From NCBI GenBank assembly GCA_044425705.1, contig JAWXVD010000128.1:1-9805 (forward strand): a stretch of DNA of 9,805 nt, written 5' to 3'. Shown here in pieces: positions 1 through 6,086 of this stretch (the stretch's first letter is position 1; the number at the start of each line of letters is the position of its first letter). The notes below the pieces were generated by a model. That model ran no database searches. It worked only from the letters and a program-made list of their open reading frames with translations, and was not told where the DNA came from. The position numbers and the translations under genes were made by a program. The DNA is from JAWXVD01 sp044425705 (lineage in GTDB: Bacteria > Bacillota > Clostridia > Lachnospirales > Lachnospiraceae).

Positions 1-2
1 AT

Positions 3-44
3 CCCCATAACACATTCTCAATCTTCCGCGAATTGGTACAATAG
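3..44 (+). CDS. Possible C-terminal end of an upstream gene (partial)
   Basis: The third plus-strand frame is open from the window edge to a TAG at 42-44 and would encode a tail ending FRELVQ. I do not recognise the protein. The only support is position: an intrinsic terminator starts 16 bases after the stop, and nothing else in the window needs it. Another plus frame is open through this stretch as well (to about 162), but it would run through the terminator. The identity cannot be given from 13 residues. Confidence 0.3.
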   Translation, partial: PHNTFSIFRELVQ

Positions 45-111
45 GAAATCAGCAGATTTAAGACAGCTATTAGGCTGTTTTTTTAGTTGTGTAAAATCTG
101 ATGCTTTCCTA
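42..111. repeat. Long imperfect inverted repeat enclosing the terminator
   Basis: Positions 42-59 and 94-111 are reverse complements except at two positions (pairs 49/104 and 52/101), giving 18-bp arms. The terminator hairpin 60-84 lies between them, so the transcript could fold into one long nested structure. The outer arms carry no T tract of their own on either strand. Possible roles are a bidirectional or extended terminator, a 3' stabilising structure, or a small dispersed repeat. The window has no second copy that I can see. Confidence 0.5.
60..84 (+). terminator. Intrinsic terminator for a gene left of the window
   Basis: Arms at 60-67 (AAGACAGC) and 74-81 (GCTGTTTT) form an 8-bp stem with one G-U pair and a 6-base loop, and T78-T84 form the tract. 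Read on the minus strand it is preceded by A's and lacks a T tail, so it serves plus-strand transcription arriving from outside the left edge. Confidence 0.65.
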
Positions 112-134
112 ATATATTATATCATTACCATATA

Positions 135-1418
135 CTATATTTTATTGTCTATATCCAAGTGATTTAAATCTTCATCAGATAATTCACTTTCTATTGGCAT
201 ATCCTTATAAAATATTTTATTTTTTTTAAATATTTCTGTGTCAATAGGCAAGCCACGTTTTCTTAATTTCTTATTTACGTAGCGCTTTAAGAAAGCATAA
301 AATACAGCAAATGTAGGAACACCAATTACCATACCGGTTACACCGAATAGACCACCGAATATTGTGATAGAAAAAATCACCCAGAATCCAGATAAACCAG
401 TTGACTCTCCTAGTATCTTTGGTCCTAGTACATTACCATCAAACTGTTGTAATATTAGAATGAAAATAACAAAATATAAACACTGCAAAGGATCGACCAT
501 AAGGATTAAGATGGAACAAGGGATTGCACCAAGGTATGGTCCAAAAAATGGAATAATATTTGTAATTCCAATAATAACACTTACTAAAACGGCATATGGC
601 GTGCCTATAAAACTAATACAGATGAAACAAAGAATACCAATCAGTAAAGAATCAAGTAGTTTTCCACTGATAAAACCACCTACTGTTCTATTTACAAAGC
701 GTAAATCTTCTACCAATTGATTTGCTTTTTTGGTATCTACTATAGCATAGATAAGTTTTTTAGACTGTGCCACAAAATTTTCTTTACTTGCTAAGAGATA
801 AATCGAAATCATTAAACCCAGTATTAAATTCCACGCTGCTAATAATAAATTAAGTAAACTTAATGATAATGTTTTAAGTAAACTATTAAAATTTGGTAAT
901 AAACTATCATTAATCCATGTTGTAATATGTGAGGAATAATTAGTATATAACTCTTCTAATACTGCCGCTAAATCATCATTACCTGAAACCAGTTTTGTGC
1001 TCCAGTCGATAATATTATTTACATATTCTGGGAATAACACAATAATACTCTCAATACTCTCATAGACTCTTGGCACAACAATTAATATAAAGATATAAAT
1101 TAAAAAGAATACAAACAATAATGTTATAATTATGGAACAAGCACGAATCCAATATCTACTCCTCCTATTATCAAATAATTTTAATTTTTGTCGAATAGGT
1201 ATTATCATAATACGTTCGGTAAAGTTTACAATAGGTGCCAATAAATAAGCTATTATAAGACCATTAATAATAGGTTTCGTAATTGCTAATAAAATATCAA
1301 AATCTTCCTTAAATTGATTACCATTATACAGAGCATAAATAAAATAAGTACTCAAACTTATTACTATAAATGCAGTTACACCCCAATATAAGTATTTCTT
1401 ATTCCACTTAAATTTCAT
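135..1418 (-). CDS. AI-2E/PerM-family membrane transporter (YtvI-like)
   Basis: This is a polytopic membrane protein of 427 residues, within the usual range for the AI-2E transporter family (PF01594). Hydrophobic segments lie near residues 10-30, 42-64, 92-115, 182-210, 255-278, 278-305, 308-325 and 345-377. A soluble stretch (about 116-180) sits between segments 3 and 4, and a charged cytoplasmic tail follows residue 380. Family signatures visible are FISGKLLDS (249-257), NIIPFFGPYLGAIP (287-300), and the GPKILGESTGLSGFWV block (332-347) followed by a Gly-rich FGGLFGVTGMVIGVP segment. The start is supported by an AAAGAGGT ribosome-binding site 10 bases upstream. Family members have been linked to AI-2 export, Na+/H+ antiport or simply unknown transport, so the substrate here cannot be assigned. 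It is transcribed alone, with no signalling gene beside it. Confidence 0.88.
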   Translation of the reverse strand: MKFKWNKKYLYWGVTAFIVISLSTYFIYALYNGNQFKEDFDILLAITKPIINGLIIAYLLAPIVNFTERIMIIPIRQKLKLFDNRRSRYWIRACSIIITLLFVFFLIYIFILIVVPRVYESIESIIVLFPEYVNNIIDWSTKLVSGNDDLAAVLEELYTNYSSHITTWINDSLLPNFNSLLKTLSLSLLNLLLAAWNLILGLMISIYLLASKENFVAQSKKLIYAIVDTKKANQLVEDLRFVNRTVGGFISGKLLDSLLIGILCFICISFIGTPYAVLVSVIIGITNIIPFFGPYLGAIPCSILILMVDPLQCLYFVIFILILQQFDGNVLGPKILGESTGLSGFWVIFSITIFGGLFGVTGMVIGVPTFAVFYAFLKRYVNKKLRKRGLPIDTEIFKKNKIFYKDMPIESELSDEDLNHLDIDNKI

Positions 1419-1461
1419 AATAGACTGTACCTCTTTCTAGTTATCATCATGTGCCTATTTC

Positions 1462-1470
1462 ATTATATCA
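1462..1470 (-). promoter_or_regulatory. Extended -10 promoter of the AI-2E family gene
   Basis: On the minus strand the sequence reads TGATATAAT, that is a TG-N motif directly before a perfect TATAAT. No good -35 hexamer lies 16-19 bases upstream, which fits an extended -10 promoter. The predicted start near 1455 gives a leader of about 37 bases before the ATG at 1418. Confidence 0.5.
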
Positions 1471-1615
1471 TTTATTTAAAAATTTTGGTCGAAAAATATA
1501 AAATTTTCTGAATTTTTATCTTATACTTATATAATTTTTATGTAAAATGTAAATTTTACCAAAGATACAATATTTATGTAAGTGAATTTAAAGTTACATT
1601 TTACTCCACACAAAT

Positions 1616-1659
1616 CATTCCGCTGATTTAATCTAACTCACTAGGTAAGTTAGGGAATG
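1616..1659. other. Unexplained foldable intergenic element
   Basis: Nested pairing is visible: CATTCC (1616-1621) with GGAATG (1654-1659), and inside it CTAACT (1633-1638) with AGTTAG (1648-1653), the left side carrying an 11-base bulge. A further weak hairpin, AGAGC/GCTCT, lies downstream (about 1669-1690), followed by a T-rich run. This part of the 1419-1840 gap has no open frame of note and is less uniformly AT-rich than its surroundings. I recognise no known RNA family; the rest of the gap is AT-rich promoter DNA. Confidence 0.3.
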
Positions 1660-1722
1660 AACGATTACGAGAGCCAATTAGCATGCTCTATTAATTTTTA
1701 ATAAGATTTTATTGAATTCTAC

Positions 1723-1752
1723 TTGACTACTAGTGATACTTTATCATATCAT
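1723..1752 (+). promoter_or_regulatory. Promoter of the ttcA-like/xer unit
   Basis: TTGACT (1723-1728) and TATCAT (1747-1752) each match the sigma-A consensus at five of six positions and are separated by 18 bases. Transcription would begin near 1759, so the RNA would start almost exactly at the stem-loop 1758-1788. Confidence 0.5.
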
Positions 1753-1757
1753 TATAC

Positions 1758-1788
1758 ATAATTATTCAGCCATAGGCTGAATAGTTAT
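1758..1788 (+). other. Stem-loop at the predicted 5' end of the ttcA-like mRNA
   Basis: Arms 1758-1771 and 1775-1788 pair over 14 bp with a single G-U pair, around a 3-base loop (ATA). No T tract follows on either strand, so it is not an intrinsic terminator. Its place at the predicted transcript start fits a 5' stabilising hairpin; a protein-binding site is the alternative. The function is inferred. Confidence 0.5.
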
Positions 1789-1840
1789 TAAGTTAAGCAA
1801 TAATAAGTTGCAAGACTGAAAGAAAGTGATGGTTATTATA

Positions 1841-2554
1841 ATGAAATTACAACAAGTATTAAGCTATGTACGAAAAGCTGTAGATGATTATCAAATGATT
1901 GAAGATGGTGATAAAATTGCTATTGGGATATCTGGCGGCAAAGATAGTCTCACACTTCTATATGCATTGAATAATTTAAAAATATTTTATCCCAAAAAGT
2001 TTGAAATATGTGCAATTACAGTGGATTTGGGATTTGATAATTTAAATTTAACGAAAATCGAAGAATTATGTCAAGAATTAAAAGTTGAGTACCATATAAT
2101 AAAGACAAATATTGCCGATATTGTTTTCCATGATCGAAAAGAATCCAATCCTTGTTCTCTATGTGCTAAAATGAGAAAAGGTGCCTTAAATGAAGCTATG
2201 AAGGAGGCAGGATGCAACAAGATTGCTTATGCCCATCATAAGGACGATGTAGTTGAAACTATGCTTCTATCGCTCATATACGAGGGTAGATTCCACACCT
2301 TCGCACCCGTTACATATTTAGATAGAATGGATTTAACAGTAATAAGACCCTTGCTCTATATGAATGAAATGGATGTAATAGGATTTGTGAAAAAATATAA
2401 TGTACCTGTAGTAAAGAGTCCTTGTCCAGCAGATGGTTATACGAAAAGAGAATATGCTGGTGATTTGTTAAAGCAATTAAATCAAGAGAATCCTGGTGCT
2501 AAAAACCGTATGTTTACTGCTATAACAAACAGTAACATTAGGGGCTGGGACTAA
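1841..2554 (+). CDS. TtcA-family tRNA thiolation enzyme (PP-loop ATPase)
   Basis: The 237-residue protein belongs to the TtcA/TilS ATP-pyrophosphatase superfamily. It would activate a tRNA base by adenylation and replace oxygen with sulfur; E. coli TtcA makes 2-thiocytidine at position 32. The PP-loop SGGKDS is at residues 31-36. The Cys pair of PCSLC (C105, C108) and a third Cys in SPCPADG (C195) match the three ligands of the [4Fe-4S] cluster that this family uses. HHKDD (132-136) is the conserved motif before the second half. Upstream in-frame starts exist (GTG 1826, ATG 1829), but the residues they add are poorly family-like, and MKLQQVLSYVRKAV is where the recognisable domain begins. No start has a strong Shine-Dalgarno site. 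The tRNA target in this organism is not shown. It is followed after 23 bases by the recombinase gene, probably one transcript. Confidence 0.85.
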   Translation: MKLQQVLSYVRKAVDDYQMIEDGDKIAIGISGGKDSLTLLYALNNLKIFYPKKFEICAITVDLGFDNLNLTKIEELCQELKVEYHIIKTNIADIVFHDRKESNPCSLCAKMRKGALNEAMKEAGCNKIAYAHHKDDVVETMLLSLIYEGRFHTFAPVTYLDRMDLTVIRPLLYMNEMDVIGFVKKYNVPVVKSPCPADGYTKREYAGDLLKQLNQENPGAKNRMFTAITNSNIRGWD

Positions 2555-2577
2555 ATTCTATTTGTATTGGGGAAAAA

Positions 2578-3633
2578 ATGGCTAATAAAAATTATCATGA
2601 TGAAATGGATAAAAAGAATATATTAAAACTAAGGGAAATCGTTAAGACTTTACCAGTTTTTTGTAAGGAATATTTTAATGGAATTAACGATAGTATGTCA
2701 ACTAGGACACAACTTGCCTATGCATATGACTTGAGAGTATTTTTTGAGTTTATGCATACCACAAATCAAGAATGTATGAAAAAGGATATTACAGAATATT
2801 CTATTGAAATTCTAGATATCATTAAAAGACAAGATATTTTAGAATATATGGAATACCTTTCTTACTATATCAACCCCGATACCTTAGAAGAAATTCAAAA
2901 TGATGAAAGAGGAAAAAGTAGAAAATTATCATGTTTGAAAAGCTTCTATAATTATCATTTCAAAAATGAATTGATTGAGACGAATCCTGCATCATTAGTT
3001 TCTCTTCCTAAACTTCATCAAAAAGAAATTGTTCGACTTGATCCAGATGAGGTTGCAATATTATTAGATAGCGTTGAAATGGGTTCGAATTTAACTGAGA
3101 AGCAACTAGCTTATCATGAAAAGACAAAAATTCGAGATTTGGCTTTGCTTACTCTTCTATTAGGTACAGGCATACGTGTATCAGAATGTGTAGGATTAGA
3201 TATGAATGATGTAGATTTTAATAATTTGAGAATTAAAGTTCGTAGAAAAGGTGGATATGAAGATACTGTATATTTTAGTCGTGAAGTAGAATCCGCTTTA
3301 TTAAAATATATGGAAGAAAGAAAACGAATTATTCCATATACAGGACATGAAAACGCACTCTTTTTATCGATTCAAAATAAACGTTTGCAAGTAAGAAGTG
3401 TAGAAAAATTAGTGAAGAAATATGCTAGTCTAGTAACCACACTAAAGAAAATTACTCCACATAAACTGAGAAGTACCTTTGGAACGAATTTATACCAAGA
3501 AACTGGTGATATCTATTTAGTTGCAGATGTGCTAGGACATAGTGATGTAAATACTACAAAAAAACATTATGCAGCTATGAATGAAGATAATAAACGCAAA
3601 GCTGCTTCTGCTGTAAAATTAAGAGAACCATAA
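2578..3633 (+). CDS. Tyrosine recombinase, XerS/XerC-like
   Basis: This site-specific recombinase has 351 residues. The N-terminal core-binding domain spans about 20-145 and the catalytic domain about 150-345. The full catalytic set is visible: R200 (GTGIRVSE), K224 (RRKGG), H295 and R298 (TPHKLR), H321 (LGHSD) and the nucleophile Y331. It is longer than XerC or XerD (about 300). The extra residues between the domains, and the order KTKIRDLALLTLLL, VEKLVKKYA, TPHKLRSTFGTNLY, resemble streptococcal XerS (about 356 residues), which resolves chromosome dimers alone at difSL. This resemblance is from memory. A GGGGA ribosome-binding site lies just before the ATG. No integrase-type neighbours (excisionase, att repeats, tRNA) are present, so a housekeeping dimer-resolution role is more likely than a mobile element. 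Its stop lies 11 bases from the stop of the convergent LysM gene. Confidence 0.85.
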   Translation: MANKNYHDEMDKKNILKLREIVKTLPVFCKEYFNGINDSMSTRTQLAYAYDLRVFFEFMHTTNQECMKKDITEYSIEILDIIKRQDILEYMEYLSYYINPDTLEEIQNDERGKSRKLSCLKSFYNYHFKNELIETNPASLVSLPKLHQKEIVRLDPDEVAILLDSVEMGSNLTEKQLAYHEKTKIRDLALLTLLLGTGIRVSECVGLDMNDVDFNNLRIKVRRKGGYEDTVYFSREVESALLKYMEERKRIIPYTGHENALFLSIQNKRLQVRSVEKLVKKYASLVTTLKKITPHKLRSTFGTNLYQETGDIYLVADVLGHSDVNTTKKHYAAMNEDNKRKAASAVKLREP

Positions 3634-3644
3634 AGCATCTGTGT

Positions 3645-4007
3645 TTATTTATAGATAAATTCTGATGAGTAATATGGAACAATGATATGATGACCTTGTA
3701 TGATTGTATCATCTTCCATGGTATTAATAAACATGATTTCATCTATCAATTCATCCATATTCTTATAATGAGAATCATAATAAATCTCAGCAATTGACCA
3801 AAGTGTATCTCCTGCTTCGATTTCAATATTTGTATAATATTTATAATAAACTGTTTCATCGTCTTCATGAGCACTAGATAAGATAGATGAAAGACTAATC
3901 GATAATGTAAATATGATGGAAACTGTCACTATAATAAAAATTGCTGTATTTCTACGTAATTCTCTAAGTCTACGTTGTTTACTTCTATAAATTCTATCTT
4001 CTATCAT
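3645..4007 (-). CDS. LysM-domain membrane protein, YneA-like SOS cell-division suppressor
   Basis: From ATG 4007 the protein has 120 residues: a very basic N-terminus (RSKQRRLRELRR), one membrane segment (about 22-45), an acidic linker, and a LysM domain (about 61-111; EAGDTLWSIAEIYY to QGHHIIVPYY). This is the layout of Bacillus YneA, which is anchored in the membrane, binds the cell wall and delays septation during SOS; yneA also lies divergent from lexA. The role is inferred from architecture and this position. An upstream TTG (4034) and an ATG (4016) are in frame, but an AAAGG site lies directly against ATG 4016 and at about 8-9 bases from ATG 4007, so I chose 4007. Expression should be strongly LexA-controlled: two LexA boxes occupy its promoter and start region. 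Confidence 0.75.
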   Translation of the reverse strand: MIEDRIYRSKQRRLRELRRNTAIFIIVTVSIIFTLSISLSSILSSAHEDDETVYYKYYTNIEIEAGDTLWSIAEIYYDSHYKNMDELIDEIMFINTMEDDTIIQGHHIIVPYYSSEFIYK

Positions 4008-4037
4008 ATCTATCATCCTTTCAAAGCTAATCAATCA

Positions 4038-4049
4038 GAACATCTGTTC
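4038..4049. promoter_or_regulatory. LexA box 1 (SOS operator)
   Basis: GAACATCTGTTC matches the Gram-positive LexA site GAAC-N4-GTTC perfectly, and the flanking A/T extends the dyad to 4037-4050. It lies about +3 to +14 relative to the predicted start of the LysM gene. Confidence 0.85.
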
Positions 4050-4058
4050 TTTAATATT

Positions 4059-4087
4059 ATTATACAGAACGAATGTTCGCATGTCAA
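4059..4087 (-). promoter_or_regulatory. Consensus sigma-A promoter of the LysM (yneA-like) gene
   Basis: Read on the minus strand: a perfect TTGACA (4082-4087), exactly 17 bases, and a perfect TATAAT (4059-4064). The spacer contains LexA box 2 in full. The predicted start is near 4052, so LexA box 1 lies just downstream of it. A maximal promoter held by two operators is typical of a gene that must be silent until SOS and then fire strongly. Confidence 0.85.
4067..4078. promoter_or_regulatory. LexA box 2 (SOS operator)
   Basis: GAACGAATGTTC is a second perfect GAAC-N4-GTTC. It lies wholly between the -35 and -10 of the LysM promoter, so bound LexA would block RNA polymerase. It is centred 29 bp from box 1, close to three helical turns, so the two dimers would sit on the same face. 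Confidence 0.88.
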
Positions 4088-4107
4088 TAGATTTACCGAA
4101 ATAAATC

Positions 4108-4119
4108 GAACAAATATTC
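4108..4119. promoter_or_regulatory. LexA box 3 (lexA-proximal SOS operator)
   Basis: GAACAAATATTC matches the consensus at seven of eight fixed positions, and flanking C and G make the outer dyad CGAA...TTCG symmetrical (4107-4120). It is centred 41 bp from box 2 and lies on the lexA side, upstream of the lexA -10. It is probably the weaker autoregulatory site. Confidence 0.7.
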
Positions 4120-4149
4120 GGAATATATGTTTCTTTTCTAGGACAATTG

Positions 4150-4158
4150 TGGTATACT
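4150..4158 (+). promoter_or_regulatory. lexA: lexA promoter, extended -10
   Basis: TGG followed by TATACT (4153-4158) is an extended -10 element. The -35 position (4130-4135, TTTCTT) is poor. The predicted start near 4165 gives a leader of about 42 bases. LexA box 3 would then sit at about -46 to -57, unusually far upstream for direct blocking. Confidence 0.5.
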
Positions 4159-4206
4159 AATTTAAATAGTTAAGAAGTAGTTATAGAAAGGTCAAAGTGT
4201 GATAAT

Positions 4207-4830
4207 ATGGCATATGGAAAAATATCAAATAAACAAAGTGAAATACTAGAATACATTAAAGAAGAAATATTACAGAGAGGATATCCACCAGCAGTGCGTG
4301 AAATTTGTGATGCAGTTAATCTTAAATCTACCTCTTCTGTTCATTCCCATTTAGAAACTTTAGAAAAGAACGGATATATCAAACGTGATCCTACAAAACC
4401 TAGAGCGATTGAAATTTGTGATGACAATTTTCAAATGGTTAGAACAGAAATGGTAAGTCTACCTGTAATTGGTACTGTAGCTGCCGGTTCTCCTATATTG
4501 GCAAATGAAAATATTGAAAGTTATTTCCCTATTCCTGCAGAAATGATACCTAATGGTGATCCTTCTTTTGTTTTAAAGGTAAAAGGTGATTCCATGATAA
4601 ATGTAGGAATTTATAGTGGAGATCAAATCTTTGTACAAAGCTGTTCTACAGCTCGTAATGGGGATACGGTAGTAGCTCTCATAGATGATTCAGCTACAGT
4701 TAAAACTTTCTACAAAGAAAGTGATCATATTCGATTACAACCAGAAAATGATACTATGGATCCTATTATTGTAAATGATTGTCAAATTCTTGGTAAAGTA
4801 TATGGTGTTTTCCGTATGTATAATCATTAG
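4207..4830 (+). CDS. lexA: LexA, SOS repressor
   Basis: This is a 207-residue LexA of normal length. The N-terminal winged helix-turn-helix spans residues 1-70; the recognition helix lies in NLKSTSSVHSHLETLEKNGYI (38-58). The C-terminal S24 peptidase-like domain has the self-cleavage bond A93-G94 (TVAAGSP), the nucleophile S129 (KGDSM) and the general base K166 (ATVKTF). It binds GAAC-N4-GTTC sites as a dimer and cleaves itself on RecA filaments, de-repressing DNA-damage genes. It starts at ATG 4207; a GAAAGG lies 15 bases upstream and is rather distant, so ribosome binding may be modest. It is divergent from the YneA-like gene, with three LexA boxes between them, indicating autoregulation. 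No T-tailed terminator is visible on the plus strand in 4831-5066. Confidence 0.97.
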   Translation: MAYGKISNKQSEILEYIKEEILQRGYPPAVREICDAVNLKSTSSVHSHLETLEKNGYIKRDPTKPRAIEICDDNFQMVRTEMVSLPVIGTVAAGSPILANENIESYFPIPAEMIPNGDPSFVLKVKGDSMINVGIYSGDQIFVQSCSTARNGDTVVALIDDSATVKTFYKESDHIRLQPENDTMDPIIVNDCQILGKVYGVFRMYNH

Positions 4831-4959
4831 TTGCATGGATAAATCTAGTGATTTCACTTGCTTGCAAGATTAAAACTACAGATGCTGAGGCTGAAAATTT
4901 ATTTTACCCTCTAATTCCTATGACAATCTGTTGAAAAAATTTCTGATTTTATATTCTAT

Positions 4960-5001
4960 AAAAAAGACCTCCCGATTTTTGGTCCAATAATCGGGAGATC
5001 T
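4960..5001 (-). terminator. Intrinsic terminator after rsfS
   Basis: Arms 4965-4977 and 4989-5001 pair over 13 bp around an 11-base loop, and A4960-A4964 read as a T tract on the minus strand. The one non-identical pair is U-G on the minus-strand RNA but C-A on the plus-strand RNA, and the plus strand has no T tail. It therefore ends the obgE-to-rsfS transcription unit, not lexA. The remainder of 4831-5066 holds nothing else I can assign. Confidence 0.85.
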
Positions 5002-5066
5002 GTACAATAGATATGTTGCATTTTAATTTTAAAATATTGTTTGTTGCTGTGTGTGCAATAATGTTG

Positions 5067-5426
5067 TTATTCGTACTGAAAATTTGTTGTGTCAACTTTC
5101 TTACCATCTGACCAAATTCTCTCTAAATTATAAAAATTTCTATTTTCTTGATCGAATATATGAACTATGATATCTTGATAATCTAAAAGAATCCAATTGG
5201 CATTATCGTATCCTTCTTTAAATTTTGTATAATATCCAGCTCTTCCAAGTTTATCGCTTACACTATCAGTCATTGTTTGAATTTGACTTTTGTTATTACC
5301 GCTAGCAATTACAAAATAGTCTGCCATAGAAGATACTTGACTGATGTCAATAATTGTAATATCTTCTGCTTTTTTATCCTCTAAGCCCTGAAGAGCTAAA
5401 GAAACCATCTTTTCTGAAATGTTCAT
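5067..5426 (-). CDS. rsfS: Ribosomal silencing factor RsfS (Iojap/YbeB family)
   Basis: RsfS binds L14 on the 50S subunit and blocks joining of the subunits, lowering translation in stationary phase or starvation. From ATG 5426 the protein has 119 residues, the family length. The fold's conserved stretches are visible: DITIIDIS near 22-29, SSMADYFVIASGNNKSQIQTM near 32-52, and the C-terminal DYQDIIVHIFDQENRNFYNLERIW. The reading frame continues 13 codons upstream, but that addition is basic and unconserved. An AAAGGATGG site is well placed for 5426 and directly abuts the alternative ATG at 5438. It is the last gene of the unit; yqeK ends 59 bases before its start. Confidence 0.92.
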   Translation of the reverse strand: MNISEKMVSLALQGLEDKKAEDITIIDISQVSSMADYFVIASGNNKSQIQTMTDSVSDKLGRAGYYTKFKEGYDNANWILLDYQDIIVHIFDQENRNFYNLERIWSDGKKVDTTNFQYE

Positions 5427-5485
5427 TCTTGTAACCATCCTTTTTACATTTTCTAACTTGCACAAATGATTTTATTGTTAATTAT

Positions 5486-6082
5486 CTATTTGGCCGTAGA
5501 ATCTTCTATTAATAAATTTTTATAAAAATCGTAAGTCTTCTGTGTCATAGGATCCACTTCTCCATCAATTTCTTTTAAATATTGAAGTGTGTCTTCCAAA
5601 ATTTTAAATAAAGCTAAATCTAAATCTTGAAATGCTAATGGACGAATGATATCTAAATTAGGAGCTTGTGAACGATTGGGTTCAATATAATCTGCGATAT
5701 ATACAATTTTTTCTAATTGAGACATATTAGGACAGCCTGTAGTATGATTTAAAATTGCACTAATAATATCTGGATTTCTAACACCATATTTCTTCATAGC
5801 TAAATAACTACCAACTTTAGCATGTAAAAGAAATAGGTTTTTCTTCTCGATATTGGTCATTTGGATATTATGTTTTTTACATAAAAGTAATTTTTTATCA
5901 TTTGACATACATTTCGCGCAATCATGTAATAAACCCGCTATTTGTGCGTCCATACTATTTTCGCCATGACAGAGCGCTAATGCTGCAGCTGTGTATGCTA
6001 CACCTAAAGTATGTTCAAAGCGTTTGGAATCCAGTTTTTTTTCCATAGATTTACGAATTTTTCGTATGTTATCGATTTTCAT
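5486..6082 (-). CDS. yqeK: YqeK, HD-domain Ap4A hydrolase (symmetrical)
   Basis: YqeK enzymes split diadenosine tetraphosphate into two ADP, an activity assigned to this HD family in Firmicutes. The 198-residue protein carries the metal-binding set H24 (RFEHTLGV), H53-D54 (LLHDCAK), H87 (LLHAKVG), the HTTG histidine H113, and D131 in YIADYIEPNR. The ATG at 6082 has an AGGAG site 10 bases upstream, lying inside the end of nadD. The nadD stop and this start are 4 bases apart, so the two are translationally close. The nadD-yqeK-rsfS order is common in Firmicutes. Confidence 0.93.
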   Translation of the reverse strand: MKIDNIRKIRKSMEKKLDSKRFEHTLGVAYTAAALALCHGENSMDAQIAGLLHDCAKCMSNDKKLLLCKKHNIQMTNIEKKNLFLLHAKVGSYLAMKKYGVRNPDIISAILNHTTGCPNMSQLEKIVYIADYIEPNRSQAPNLDIIRPLAFQDLDLALFKILEDTLQYLKEIDGEVDPMTQKTYDFYKNLLIEDSTAK

Positions 6083-6086
6083 GTGA

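Noticed and set aside
364..720. Plus-strand open frame of 118 codons
   Set aside because: It lies entirely antisense within the well-supported AI-2E family gene, has no ribosome-binding site and encodes no recognisable domain.
135..1418. Quorum-sensing locus
   Set aside because: The AI-2E family name does not establish AI-2 transport, and no luxS, lsr or sensor gene is in the window.
2578..3633. Recombinase as a sign of an integrated element
   Set aside because: No attachment-site repeats, tRNA, excisionase or phage-type genes are present, and it sits among core genes.
3975..4160. Plus-strand open frame of 61 codons
   Set aside because: It crosses the LysM gene start and all three LexA boxes; it is a by-product of regulatory DNA.
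4965..5001. Hairpin as the lexA terminator
   Set aside because: There is no T tract on the plus strand and one pair becomes C-A there; the structure is functional only for minus-strand RNA.
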